NCBI GenBank assembly: GCA_016293915.1
Contig: JAEDCY010000004.1
Location: 59,670 to 123,669, forward strand
Length of the DNA stretch: 64,000 bases
Source: Treponema sp.
Lineage (GTDB): Bacteria > Spirochaetota > Spirochaetia > Treponematales > Treponemataceae
Direction: 5' to 3'
Below, in pieces: positions 41,822 to 50,322 of the stretch. The notes beneath the pieces were generated by a model, which searched no databases, was not told the origin of the DNA, and saw only the letters and a program-made list of their open reading frames with translations. The stretch's first letter is position 1, and every line of letters starts with the position of its first letter. A program made the translations under genes and the position numbers.

Positions 41822-43033
41822 CTATTTACTTTCAGAGCTTAAAAGTTTTACATCCTTCTGGGGAATTGGGAATGACATGGTAAAAGAAGTTCCCTCGCCT
41901 TCTTTTGAATCCACAGTAATTTCGCCGGAAAATTCTTTTACGATTTTATACACCATAGTCATCCCAAGACCAGTACCATTTACCTTTGTCGTATAGTAAG
42001 GTTCAAATATTTTTGCAAGAGTTTTGTCCGACATTCCACAGCCGTTATCTGAAATTTTTATGATGTATTTATTATCTTTTTCGCAGGAAGAAATGAAAAG
42101 TTTTCCGCCATCTTCTCCAGTAAACTTAGATTTTATGGCAGCAAGAGCATTTTGTGAAAGATTCATAATCACATCGCGGAAAAGTTTTTCGTCTATCATA
42201 ATTTTTTTTCCGCTGCCCGCCTCAGTAAGATTAACTTCGATTTTTTCTTTATTGAATTCCGGCGTAAAGAAGTTTACAAGATTTTCAATTACCTTATCCG
42301 GATCCTTTAATTCAAGCTGGGCTTTAATCGGTCTAACTGCAAGAAGAAAATCCATAACCAGCTTATTCAGATGGTCAATTTCTTCATTAACAACATCTAT
42401 ATGGTTTTCTACAAACTTTTTAGCTGGAAGTTTATCCTGATTTTCTCGGGCTTTTTCAAGAGCCTTTTGAATCAGCTGAATATGAATACTTATTGCACCA
42501 AGAGGATTTTTGATTTCGTGAGCCATTCCGGCTGCGAGATTTGTAAGATTTGCAAGGTTTTCCATTCGGTGAAGAAGCACATCCTGGTTTTTCTTTTCTG
42601 TAATATCGCGGACAAGAATAACTTTACCGCTGAGCTCCCCTTCGCTTACAAGTGGAGAAATTGTGATTGTAATAAAGCGTACAGAACCGCCCGGAGTGAC
42701 CGTAGAAAAATCCTCAGAGCTGTTTGTAATATCTTTTTCCATACACTTACGGAGAAAAGCAGCTATATCTTCATCATCAATACATTCAAAAACACGGATT
42801 TCTGTTCCCTGAATATCTTCCAGATGCTGTGTAAAAGGAAGCCAGCTTTCTACAATTGTGTTGTAACGCAAAAGCTGAAAATCATCATTAATTATAAGAA
42901 GACCGGTAGAAAGAGATTCAAGGACCGAATACAAACTTTCATTTTCTTCTGCAATTGTTTCAAAAAGAGAAAGAACCTGTTCCTTGGAAAGCTTTTCGGC
43001 CTTCTGTTTTACACGTTTTACATAGCCGCGCAA
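41822..43033 (-). CDS. PAS sensor histidine kinase, NtrB/AtoS-like
   Basis: The 403-residue protein starts at a TTG (43033, ribosome site GGAGGTGTATT), overlapping holB by 16 nt. Order: N-terminal helix, PAS (about 25-130), HisKA with AAGMAHEIKNPLGAIS (His near 175), HATPase with ALAAIKSK, ISDNGCGMSD and GTGLGMTMVYKIV. It is soluble. It should phosphorylate the NtrC-type regulator 12 nt downstream. No membrane segment, so it senses a cytoplasmic signal. Confidence 0.92.
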   Translation of the reverse strand: MRGYVKRVKQKAEKLSKEQVLSLFETIAEENESLYSVLESLSTGLLIINDDFQLLRYNTIVESWLPFTQHLEDIQGTEIRVFECIDDEDIAAFLRKCMEKDITNSSEDFSTVTPGGSVRFITITISPLVSEGELSGKVILVRDITEKKNQDVLLHRMENLANLTNLAAGMAHEIKNPLGAISIHIQLIQKALEKARENQDKLPAKKFVENHIDVVNEEIDHLNKLVMDFLLAVRPIKAQLELKDPDKVIENLVNFFTPEFNKEKIEVNLTEAGSGKKIMIDEKLFRDVIMNLSQNALAAIKSKFTGEDGGKLFISSCEKDNKYIIKISDNGCGMSDKTLAKIFEPYYTTKVNGTGLGMTMVYKIVKEFSGEITVDSKEGEGTSFTMSFPIPQKDVKLLSSESK

Positions 43034-44244
43034 AATACACCTCCGTAAGTATTATTGAGGGCAAACATATCGCGCATAAGAATTTCGAGGGCACTGGCAG
43101 GCGACTGATTATAAAGAGTAATGTTATCGCTGCAATTTCTGAGCAGCTGCATAGTTTGAGCCGCGGCTTCTGTGCCAGCCTGAGAATTAAGCAGAGGTTT
43201 TGTAAAAGCAGCAATATTAGAAAGGAAAAGACGCAGCTCAATTCGAGGATTAAACTTTTCACATTTTTTTACAATTTCTTCTATATTACAAATCTGACGG
43301 TTGGCAACTGAATTATAGAAAACCCGTGCCTGCCCCTTTATTTCCGTAGGAGTAACCGGGAGATAGGTCAAAAGATAGTCGTTTATGCTACCGGAAAAAT
43401 CTTCATTATGAAATACACGGGTAATTACTTCGCGCTGCTGATTGAGAGTGCGGTCTGCAAAATTATAAGTACGAACGCGCGAAAGAATTGTCTGCATAAT
43501 TGCATTTCGTTTTGAAGTAAGAAGAATAAAAACTACATCTTCAGGCGGCTCTTCGAGAATTTTAAGAAGGGCATTTCGAACGCTGGTCTGCATGCGGTCT
43601 GCATTTTCTATGATAACAGTTTTACGGCCTTCTTCTGTTTTGATGTGAGCCCAGGCTTCCATGTTACGAACCTGATTAATTGGAATTGAATCGTAAAGGA
43701 AATCTTCTTCTAGCTTATTACAAAGCTTTGATATTTCCTCGCAGATTTTTTTGACTTCAGTAATATCCGGAAGTTCACGTGGAAAATCCAGAACTTCGAG
43801 ATTTTCGTTTATTTCTTCTATGAGGCTGCCTATTTTATTAAGACTGGAATCTCCTTCCCAGAGAATTCCGTTGAACCTTAGGGTGAGCTTACGGACGCTT
43901 CGCAAAAAGAGATACCTTGCAGCGTCGATAAATTTTGCATTGATAAAGTGGGCATCTGTAAAGGTTTTGGCCGCCGCAGAGATTTCTAGAGAACAGTCCC
44001 GCGGGCCCATGAGCATAAGATTGGAACAAATTAAAGATTTATGCTGAAGGCAAGATGGACATTCGCAAAGCCATTTTCCCTGAGGATTTTCATGACAGGA
44101 AAGAATGCGGGCAGTTTCGAGAGCTGCAGTCAGCTTACCGCTTGCTTCACTTCCGGAAAATAGAATGGCTCCAGGCAGTCTGTTATGTCTTATATCAGCA
44201 GCAAGAAGTTTTCCAGCTTCCTGATTTACAAGGTTTTCAAACAT
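43018..44244 (-). CDS. holB: DNA polymerase III delta-prime-like subunit
   Basis: From the ATG at 44244 (GGAG ribosome site 10 nt upstream) it is 408 residues. It has a clamp-loader AAA+ fold with P-loop FSGSEASGKLTAAL, a four-cysteine zinc module CHENPQGKWLCECPSC, and VIIENADRMQTSVRNAL LKILEEPP (split here to mark its two parts) with TILSRVRTY near the sensor 1 region. It is a piece of the loader that places the sliding clamp on DNA. The extra length near 80-170 is unusual. Overlaps ntrB by 16 nt and cvpA by 8. Confidence 0.87.
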   Translation of the reverse strand: MFENLVNQEAGKLLAADIRHNRLPGAILFSGSEASGKLTAALETARILSCHENPQGKWLCECPSCLQHKSLICSNLMLMGPRDCSLEISAAAKTFTDAHFINAKFIDAARYLFLRSVRKLTLRFNGILWEGDSSLNKIGSLIEEINENLEVLDFPRELPDITEVKKICEEISKLCNKLEEDFLYDSIPINQVRNMEAWAHIKTEEGRKTVIIENADRMQTSVRNALLKILEEPPEDVVFILLTSKRNAIMQTILSRVRTYNFADRTLNQQREVITRVFHNEDFSGSINDYLLTYLPVTPTEIKGQARVFYNSVANRQICNIEEIVKKCEKFNPRIELRLFLSNIAAFTKPLLNSQAGTEAAAQTMQLLRNCSDNITLYNQSPASALEILMRDMFALNNTYGGVFCAAM

Positions 44245-44716
44245 TAGTTCCAATCTCCTCTTTAGTAGAATTAAAAATAGCCGTTACAAGATTGTAATAA
44301 AAGCTTCCGTCAAAAAGACTTTGAACGCTGAAAAAAGGCTGAGCTGTCAAAAGAAAAATTGCAAGACTTACAACAGCAGCTCCTTCTACAATTCCAAAGA
44401 TAAAACCAAGAGTTCTGTCCAGGCTTTTTAGAATGCTCCACTCAAAAACCTTTGCAACAATCATCTGAACAATTTTTATAATCAGAAAAGTAACTACAAA
44501 AATCAAAAGAAAGGCAATGATATTTGCTGCATAGGAAACTTTTATATCTTTCAGTAAACCAGTGGCAATATCTTTATAAAAAAGATAGGCAAGAATGATT
44601 CCTGCAATAAAGGCTATTTTACCAAAGACATTATCTATAAAACCTTTGATTATTCCGGATATTGCAAAAATCAATATGATTATGCTGAATACCCAGTCTA
44701 TAACTGTAAAACTCAT
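44237..44716 (-). CDS. CvpA family membrane protein
   Basis: This 159-residue protein has four hydrophobic helices (about 5-23, 30-46, 62-83 and 100-122) with a DWVFSIIILIFAISGIIKG opening, matching the CvpA/colicin V production family. Function in this organism is unknown; the family is linked to membrane stress and DNA-uptake or secretion in other bacteria. ATG follows GGAGGGG and overlaps the murG stop by 4 nt. Confidence 0.85.
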   Translation of the reverse strand: MSFTVIDWVFSIIILIFAISGIIKGFIDNVFGKIAFIAGIILAYLFYKDIATGLLKDIKVSYAANIIAFLLIFVVTFLIIKIVQMIVAKVFEWSILKSLDRTLGFIFGIVEGAAVVSLAIFLLTAQPFFSVQSLFDGSFYYNLVTAIFNSTKEEIGTNV

Positions 44717-45897
44717 TTTTCCCCTCCGGTGTTTGAGTTTATTTTTTCCAAAAGAATGCCAGCAATCTTTTGGGCAGGAGGCTGACCGCCTGTAAGCTTT
44801 TGCAAAGCCTCTGAATAAGCAGCACGTTTTGAAGCATCAAGCATCAAAGTCAATGCTGACTTTAAATGTTCAGAATCTGCATCTTTTCCCAAAAGGACTT
44901 CTGCAGCTTTACGGCTATGGAAAAATTCAGCATTATCAACCTGGTCACCGCGGGTACCGCTTCCGCAAAGAGGAACAAGCACCATAGGCTTAAGAAGAAC
45001 GGCCGCCTCCCATATTGAGTTTGCTCCTGAACGACTCAATATTACATCTGCAGCAGCTAAAACATCTGGCATTTCCTGGTAGATAAATTTATAAGGCTTG
45101 TAAGAACCTTCGTATTTTTTTTCAAAAGATGCAGCCCTGTCGTCATCAGAATTAACAAGACCTGTCTGATGAATAACAAGAAAATTCTCACACAAAAAAT
45201 CAATATTATCGTAAACAAGCTCGTTTATCTGGCGGGCACCACTACTTCCACCAAGAACAAGAAGAAGAGGTTTTTGACTATCCGTTTCTTTTAAGCCAAG
45301 AAAGTCACGCCCCTTTTTACTGTCAGTTTTATAAAATACAGGACGAATTGGATTTCCCGTTACAATAACACGAGCCTGATCTGCAGTGCTGAGACGATTT
45401 TTTGTTTCATCATAAGAAACAAACATGCAGTCTGCTGACTTAAAATTTAAGCGGTTTGCAAGGCCTAGTGTAAAATCACATTCATGAGTAAAAACCGGAA
45501 TATGAAGAAGATGGGCAGCAAGACAAGGAGGTACACTTACAAAGCCCCCTTTAGAAAAAAGAAGAGCCGGCTTTTCACGGCGAAGAATATGAAAGGCAGC
45601 AAAAAAACCGCCTAAGATACGGAATAAATCGGAAAAGTTTTTTAAAGAAAAATAACGGCGGAGCTTTCCCGAAGGAATGCCGAAGAATTTGTCTGCAGTA
45701 GGCTTTCCGTCCGGACCACAGGCCTTTTCCACAATATTTTGGTCCATGCCCTTAGAACAGCCAATCCATAATATTTTTAATTCTTTATTGTTTGAAGCAG
45801 CAAGCGATTTAAGTTCATCGGCAACAGCAAGGCCGGGATAAATGTGCCCTCCGGTACCGCCACCTGTAAAGCTAATTAAGTTTTGGTTTAAAATCAT
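44713..45897 (-). CDS. murG: UDP-GlcNAc transferase MurG
   Basis: The 394-residue GT-B transferase has GGGTGGHIYPGLAVADEL at its N-terminus (lipid I/sugar loop), VLGGSSGARQIN (about 215) and SRSGANSIWEAAVLLKP (UDP-GlcNAc site, about 290). It adds GlcNAc to lipid I to make lipid II at the inner membrane face. It is the first gene of murG-cvpA-holB-ntrB-ntrC. An inverted repeat, ACTGTGT/ACACAGT (45899-45919), sits just before its ATG in place of a clear ribosome site. Confidence 0.96.
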   Translation of the reverse strand: MILNQNLISFTGGGTGGHIYPGLAVADELKSLAASNNKELKILWIGCSKGMDQNIVEKACGPDGKPTADKFFGIPSGKLRRYFSLKNFSDLFRILGGFFAAFHILRREKPALLFSKGGFVSVPPCLAAHLLHIPVFTHECDFTLGLANRLNFKSADCMFVSYDETKNRLSTADQARVIVTGNPIRPVFYKTDSKKGRDFLGLKETDSQKPLLLVLGGSSGARQINELVYDNIDFLCENFLVIHQTGLVNSDDDRAASFEKKYEGSYKPYKFIYQEMPDVLAAADVILSRSGANSIWEAAVLLKPMVLVPLCGSGTRGDQVDNAEFFHSRKAAEVLLGKDADSEHLKSALTLMLDASKRAAYSEALQKLTGGQPPAQKIAGILLEKINSNTGGEK

Positions 45898-45898
45898 A

Positions 45899-45919
45899 CT
45901 GTGTCATTTTAACACAGTT
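45899..45919. promoter_or_regulatory. Palindrome touching the murG start
   Basis: ACTGTGT, 7-nt spacer, ACACAGT, ending one base before the murG ATG. It could be an operator or an RNA hairpin that limits translation of murG; there is no Shine-Dalgarno sequence. Confidence 0.45.
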
Positions 45920-45975
45920 GAAGATAAGTTTCAAATATTGAAAGACTCTTTTCGCTTTAAAATGTTGATGTAATA

Positions 45976-46004
45976 TAGTCACACAAATCTAAATCCATTA
46001 TAAT
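45976..46004 (+). promoter_or_regulatory. Putative promoter of the NusG paralogue
   Basis: TATAAT (45999-46004) with a weak TAGTCA 17 bp upstream, 9 nt before the ATG at 46014. It predicts a leader of about three bases, so the mRNA may be leaderless. Confidence 0.45.
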
Positions 46005-46013
46005 ATTTTGACT

Positions 46014-46538
46014 ATGCATTATTTTGTAATTCAAGTTGCAACAGGCCGGGAACAGATTTTTATTGATAATCTGAAAAAACTTAATCCTGCCCTGGCTCAG
46101 GCTCATAAGTTTATTTACTTTACACGTGAACTTACAATACGCCGTGGAGGAAAAAATCTTAAAGAGCTGCAACCATTGTTTCCGTCTTATGTAATTATGC
46201 AGACTGAAAATACGATTGATGCAGAAACCCTTATAGAACTTAAAAAGCTTCCTGATTTTTACCACTTTCTAAATAGTAATACAGAAATTGTCCCCTTAAA
46301 TGATAAAGATCTTTGTATAATCAAACATTTTATGGGTTTAGGACCAAAGCTTGGATCTTCACGTGTCCGCTTTGATGAAAATGACAGAATTGCAGTATGT
46401 GAAGGACCCCTCAAGGGAATGGAAGGTAACATTATAAAGGTAGACCGCCGTAAGCAGAGGGCAAAGATTCAGCTGAACTTTCATGGAAGCACCTATACAC
46501 TGGATTTGAGCTTTGAGGACATTACTAAGGAGAGTTAA
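46014..46538 (+). CDS. NusG-family transcription elongation factor paralogue
   Basis: From the ATG at 46014 the protein is 174 residues. It has the NGN domain (start MHYFVIQVATGREQIFI, then FPSYVIMQT) and a C-terminal KOW domain (RIAVCEGPLKGMEGNIIKVDRRKQRAKI). Specialised NusG paralogues such as LoaP, UpxY and RfaH act on dedicated operons. It is followed within 2 nt by a secreted-protein gene, not by ribosomal or secE genes as for housekeeping nusG, so it is a specialised factor. Its target is not evident. A TTG two codons earlier is an alternative start. Confidence 0.85.
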   Translation: MHYFVIQVATGREQIFIDNLKKLNPALAQAHKFIYFTRELTIRRGGKNLKELQPLFPSYVIMQTENTIDAETLIELKKLPDFYHFLNSNTEIVPLNDKDLCIIKHFMGLGPKLGSSRVRFDENDRIAVCEGPLKGMEGNIIKVDRRKQRAKIQLNFHGSTYTLDLSFEDITKES

Positions 46539-46540
46539 AA

Positions 46541-47224
46541 ATGAAAAAATTTTTTATTACATTAAGTTTATCGCTTTTAACACTTGCAGGCGGATTTTCT
46601 TATGAAAGCCGGATTTGTCATTCATATAATGCAGATTCCAGTCTTTTTCCAGATACTATATATACAGAATATTATAAAAACAAACTTTCCAGTGAATATC
46701 CGGTAAGATATTGCGTGCAATCTATTTTTGATATTCAAAAAAATGAAGCTAAGGGCTATACCTGTGAACAGATATTAAACCGTCTGGATCAACTTGGCGG
46801 ACTTGAAAAAGAATGCTTTGGAGTTAGTTATCTTGATGCTAATACTGGAGCTAGAAAAGCTGTTTTCAAAAAATCAAGATATGATAATTCAACCCATGAA
46901 CTTTATATAAAAGATAAATCTGCAGGCGGATTATATTTTAATGTAAATGTTGATAAATATAACTATGAGGGGAATTTATATATAGTACGTGCAATTCTTA
47001 GTAAGACTCCTGATAATTTTTTTGTAAGAGGCATCAAGAAAAAGGAAGCTGAAATCTTTGTTTTAATGCAGGAAAAAAGCGATACTATAACTGTATATTC
47101 ACTTATGCAGTGTTCGTATAATCCTTTGAATCTTAAATTTCTAAAGTCTTATGTAGAAAATGCAGTTACAGCACGCGTTGGTGCACTCCAGGAATGGTTT
47201 TACCGTATGCTCTGCAAACAGTAA
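46541..47224 (+). CDS. Secreted protein of unknown function
   Basis: The 227-residue protein has a clear signal peptide (MKKFFITLSLSLLTLAGGFSYES) and a mature part with Cys residues near 45, 65 and 83, aromatic-rich strands and a final amphipathic helix. No motif is recognised. AAGGAG 6-8 nt upstream of the ATG and a 2-nt gap place it in a unit with the NusG paralogue, which probably controls it. tRNA-Phe follows. Confidence 0.75.
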   Translation: MKKFFITLSLSLLTLAGGFSYESRICHSYNADSSLFPDTIYTEYYKNKLSSEYPVRYCVQSIFDIQKNEAKGYTCEQILNRLDQLGGLEKECFGVSYLDANTGARKAVFKKSRYDNSTHELYIKDKSAGGLYFNVNVDKYNYEGNLYIVRAILSKTPDNFFVRGIKKKEAEIFVLMQEKSDTITVYSLMQCSYNPLNLKFLKSYVENAVTARVGALQEWFYRMLCKQ

Positions 47225-47304
47225 AATTTGTAAAAAATTATATAAAAATCGTCTTTGTCATATTGACATAAAAGCACATTTTATATATATTATCATACAT
47301 CAAC

Positions 47305-47377
47305 GCCGCAATAGCTCAGTTGGTAGAGCGCCGGACTGAAAATCCGTATGTCGTTAGTTCGATTCTAACTTGTGGCA
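47305..47377 (+). tRNA. tRNA-Phe (GAA)
   Basis: The 73-nt fold has acceptor GCCGCAA/TTGTGGC, D arm, anticodon loop CTGAAAA (anticodon GAA) and T arm. CCA is not encoded. Its 3-prime end lies 254 nt before the integrase start; tRNA-Phe 3-prime ends are common integration sites. Confidence 0.97.
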
Positions 47378-47380
47378 AAG

Positions 47381-47411
47381 GCTTCTAACTCTTGTTAGAA
47401 GCTTTTTTTTT
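47381..47411 (+). terminator. tRNA-Phe terminator
   Basis: GCTTCTAAC and GTTAGAAGC form a 9-bp stem with loop TCTT, followed by nine T. Confidence 0.9.
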
Positions 47412-47442
47412 GCCTAAATCCTTATGTTATAAGGAATTAGGC
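47412..47442. repeat. 31-bp palindrome after the tRNA terminator
   Basis: GCCTAAATCCTTAT GTT ATAAGGAATTAGGC has 14-bp arms with one A/A mismatch. It directly follows the tRNA-Phe terminator and lies at the left end of the island, so it is a candidate element of the attachment region. Confidence 0.5.
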
Positions 47443-47535
47443 AAAAATCGTACACACTTAATTCTGATTTTATTCCACCTTTTTTGATTGAACTAGGACG
47501 AATAAAAACCAGTTTTTTAGGCTTTGTGTCCTGAT

Positions 47536-47590
47536 TATGCATGGAGTATGCAAAAAGTATGCAAAGATTGTGCATACAATATGCAAAAAC
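47536..47590 (+). promoter_or_regulatory. Five 11-bp iterons upstream of the integrase
   Basis: TATGCA occurs at 47536, 47547, 47558 and 47580, and TGTGCA at 47569, all exactly 11 bp apart: TATGCATGGAG, TATGCAAAAAG, TATGCAAAGAT, TGTGCATACAA, TATGCAAAAAC. Spacing near one DNA turn puts all copies on one face. Likely binding sites for integrase/excisionase arms or a replication initiator. Confidence 0.75.
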
Positions 47591-47630
47591 TCCTGATCTC
47601 GGATTGCAAAACCTGATGACAGGAGGTTTT

Positions 47631-49091
47631 ATGCGTCCATTCTATCTCTCTACAAACCGATGTGGTTATTATGTTGTTGCTTTTTCCAATAAGGAAACTG
47701 GAACACGAACTGTTTACAAAAGCACACACACTAAAGACTACAATGAGGCTATGTGTATTGCCATGAAATGGTATACGGTTGGAGCTCCTGAGAAAAACAC
47801 GCGTCTTGTAGATTCTGAAACTTCCGATTTTGATTTTAACAACTTGCTTCAGCGTTTAACTTCAACTGAAGCGAAAACTCTTTTTGATATGCTTGCCTCT
47901 AAGTTTGGATTTTCTGTTTCAGTACAAGCAACGGCAGATCCGACACCGCAGGTGGCGGCTCCTGCCGCTGTGGTTGCTCCTACTCCGAGTGTAGAAGCTC
48001 CGGAGAAAAAGGTTGTTGTGGTTCACAAGAAAAACGCCCTTTCGGATTCTGGTATGATTCCGGCTGATGTTGCAGCAAAAGTTTATGAGCCTTTGAATCC
48101 TGAATGCACAATGAAGCTTTGTGAATTCCTTGTAAACTTCTGGACTCCTGAAAAGTCTGAATACATACAAAACAAGCGTGCACATAAAAAGACGATTGGT
48201 GATTACCACTGTAAGGAAATGCGTGGTATGGTAAACCGTTACTGGCTACCGTTCTTTGGCGAAGAGTTTACTGTTGGTGAACTTACTGAACAATACCTCG
48301 AAGACTTTCTGCAGGAGCTCGCAAACTTTAGATGTCTTAAAGGTGCGACTATAAACCACGCCCGCACTTGTGGCGCAACCGGATTGAAGTGGCTTAAGAA
48401 TAAAGGAATTATACACAGTAACCCAATGGCAAATGTTGAGGCCTTTTCTAAGAGCGATGCTACTCCTCGCGGAATCCCAGACGAAAAAGAAATTAAGGCT
48501 CTTTATGAATTGGATTGGAATAACGAAGTTATGTACCTGGCATTCAATCTGTCTGCGTTCAGTGGTTTGAGACCTGGTGAGATTTCCGGTTTACAGGTTC
48601 GAGATATTGATAGCGAAAAGGATCTGATTACAATTCGCCATAGCTGGCACCGCACAGGATTTTTGAAGAGCACGAAAACTAATTTGATTCGTAAAGTTCC
48701 GGTTGCTCACAACATTATATTAAGACTGCTTGTACAGGCCCAGCGTTGCCCAGGTGCGAACGAAGAAACTTTTGTATTCTGGTCTAAGGCGAATGACTAT
48801 AAACCTTTCTTACCGCAATACTATGATGACGGATTCTTTGAAGCTCTGCACAAGATTGGAGTTTCGGAAGAAGAACGAAAGGAACGCAATATAGACTTTT
48901 ACAGCTTGCGACATTTCTGTGCAACTTATCTTGCTAATATGACTGACATGAGAAATGTACAGGCTGTACTTGGACACACTACACCTGCAATGACAAAGCA
49001 TTATGCTAACCACATGACGGATGAACACTTTGATTCAATTCGAGATATTTTCGAACAGTGCCGAATGTCGATTATTCAAGCTGCGGCATAA
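47631..49091 (+). CDS. Tyrosine recombinase (phage-type integrase)
   Basis: From the ATG at 47631 (GACAGGAGG ribosome site 4-8 nt upstream) it is 486 residues. It has an N-terminal DNA-binding part and low-complexity linker (about 95-135, Ala/Pro/Val), SAM-like core-binding domain, and the catalytic domain with ArgI in GLRPGEISGL, the SLRHFCATYLAN box (His/Arg) and the Tyr in TPAMTKHYANH. It would integrate the island at tRNA-Phe. The frame upstream of 47631 crosses the iterons and is not translated. A terminator follows. Confidence 0.9.
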   Translation: MRPFYLSTNRCGYYVVAFSNKETGTRTVYKSTHTKDYNEAMCIAMKWYTVGAPEKNTRLVDSETSDFDFNNLLQRLTSTEAKTLFDMLASKFGFSVSVQATADPTPQVAAPAAVVAPTPSVEAPEKKVVVVHKKNALSDSGMIPADVAAKVYEPLNPECTMKLCEFLVNFWTPEKSEYIQNKRAHKKTIGDYHCKEMRGMVNRYWLPFFGEEFTVGELTEQYLEDFLQELANFRCLKGATINHARTCGATGLKWLKNKGIIHSNPMANVEAFSKSDATPRGIPDEKEIKALYELDWNNEVMYLAFNLSAFSGLRPGEISGLQVRDIDSEKDLITIRHSWHRTGFLKSTKTNLIRKVPVAHNIILRLLVQAQRCPGANEETFVFWSKANDYKPFLPQYYDDGFFEALHKIGVSEEERKERNIDFYSLRHFCATYLANMTDMRNVQAVLGHTTPAMTKHYANHMTDEHFDSIRDIFEQCRMSIIQAAA

Positions 49092-49111
49092 ACGATATTT
49101 CTTTATTACAC

Positions 49112-49142
49112 AGGCGACGGTCATTTGACTGTCGCCTTTTTT
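49112..49142 (+). terminator. Integrase terminator
   Basis: GGCGACGGTC, loop ATTT, GACTGTCGCC, a 10-bp stem with one G-T pair, followed by six T. Confidence 0.85.
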
Positions 49143-49164
49143 CGTTTAACGCAATTCTTTTGGG

Positions 49165-49187
49165 AAAGTTCGGAAATTGCGAACTTT
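49165..49187. promoter_or_regulatory. Inverted repeat, possible operator
   Basis: AAAGTTCG and CGAACTTT, perfect 8-bp arms with a 7-nt spacer, in the 258-bp gap between the integrase and the HTH gene. Candidate regulator site for the phage genes. Confidence 0.45.
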
Positions 49188-49349
49188 TAATTTTATTTAC
49201 GAATTAAACATTTTGCTTTCAAACTTAACAATCGCTTTTCGGATTTTTAACGTAATTATCCTTTCTCAAACGAGTTTATTATTTTCTCAAGATTAAAACG
49301 GCACAGGGAAAGAAAACCCAGATTCTTTTTAGCTGTGACGAGGAGATTT

Positions 49350-49613
49350 ATGCAGGAAGAAAAAAGTGAAACTGCTGGAGCTGAGCGGCAAGTTTTGTTT
49401 CCAGCGATTATGAGTATTGGCGAAGCTGCAGCATACCTTACTATAAGCAAATACTTTTTGTACACGCTTGTGAAAGGTGGTTTTGTGCCTTACGCGAAGA
49501 TTGGAAAACGTATTGTTTTTAGACAACAGGATTTATTTGAGTGGATTGGTAAAAACGTAATTGAGCCAGAACATTCGATGATGTGCGAGGTTGAAGATGA
49601 TTTTGAAAAATGA
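49350..49613 (+). CDS. HTH protein, excisionase/AlpA-like
   Basis: From the ATG at 49350 (GAGGAG ribosome site) it is 87 residues. The MerR/excisionase-type helix-turn-helix reads SIGEAAAYLTISKYFLYTLV, followed by a wing GFVPYAKIGKRIVF and DLFEWIGKN, typical of DNA-binding domain 17 (excisionase family). Its role would be excision, or, in satellites, the AlpA-like activator. It begins the head-gene run on the same strand and overlaps the next small gene. Confidence 0.8.
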   Translation: MQEEKSETAGAERQVLFPAIMSIGEAAAYLTISKYFLYTLVKGGFVPYAKIGKRIVFRQQDLFEWIGKNVIEPEHSMMCEVEDDFEK

Positions 49614-49788
49614 TGTTGATGTGCTGGATAAGATAAACGAGCTTTTTAGCGATTGTCTTAAGAACAGAGAGTTTGGTGAGTTTACAGTTTCCGTAACTAT
49701 GTACAACGGCAGACCTGTAAAGCTTCAGAAATCAGAAAGAGAAAATCTTGTTCGTTATGAACATGAAAAAATAGTAATTGAAAAATAG
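49597..49788 (+). CDS. Small phage hypothetical protein
   Basis: From the ATG at 49597 (GAGG 8-11 nt upstream) it is 63 residues, acidic with a short helix followed by beta-strand-like FTVSVTMYNGRPVKL. It overlaps the HTH gene by 17 nt and is followed by AGGAGG and the small terminase. No motif is recognised, but codon use and tight spacing suggest a real gene. Confidence 0.6.
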   Translation: MILKNDVDVLDKINELFSDCLKNREFGEFTVSVTMYNGRPVKLQKSERENLVRYEHEKIVIEK

Positions 49789-49800
49789 GAGGCGGAATTT

Positions 49801-50322
49801 TTGGGAGGACAAGTTGCTGACATACCAACCGGCAATCTTGGTGAACAGGCAGAGCCTAAATGCTGGGAGACTCGTTTAGAAGCCGAGAGTTCGAAAGCAT
49901 TTAAGGCTTTCTGCATGTTCAGGAATATGGGCTACAAGCGCAGCATTAAAGCCTGCCTTGAGCTGAATGGAATTGAGCCAAAGAAGTACGGCTCCTGGGC
50001 GCGTTACGCCCGAATGTTCAACTGGAATGAAAGAGCTGCGAAGTACGATGAATACGTGGCGAAGGAGACTGAAAGAGAATTAATTAATGAGCGCATAGAA
50101 CGCAAGAAGCGTCAGATGGAAATGCTTAATGAGTTTGATGGACTTGTAGCAAAGAGATTAAAGACGCTGAATCCTGACGACTTGAACGCTGACGGCGCAA
50201 TGGATTTGCTTGAACGTTCTGCAAAGCTTGATTCGTTCATAACAGGAGCGGACAAAGAAAACGCAAAACCGGTACAGGGAGAACTGGCGATTACTTTTGC
50301 GGACAGCTTTAAGGATTTGTAA
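49801..50322 (+). CDS. Terminase small subunit-like protein
   Basis: The start is TTG at 49801 after AGGAGGCGG. The 173-residue protein has a helical DNA-recognition half (AFCMFRNMGYKRSIKACLELNG) followed by KYGSWARYARMFNWNERAAKYDEY and a Lys/Glu-rich helix, typical of small terminases that bind pac/cos DNA. It overlaps terL by one base (TAATG), which supports the call. The family is diverse; assignment is mostly by place and pattern. Confidence 0.72.
   Translation: MGGQVADIPTGNLGEQAEPKCWETRLEAESSKAFKAFCMFRNMGYKRSIKACLELNGIEPKKYGSWARYARMFNWNERAAKYDEYVAKETERELINERIERKKRQMEMLNEFDGLVAKRLKTLNPDDLNADGAMDLLERSAKLDSFITGADKENAKPVQGELAITFADSFKDL

Noticed and set aside
47541..47630. N-terminal extension of the integrase
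   Set aside because: It is translation of the iteron array; a strong ribosome site lies before 47631.
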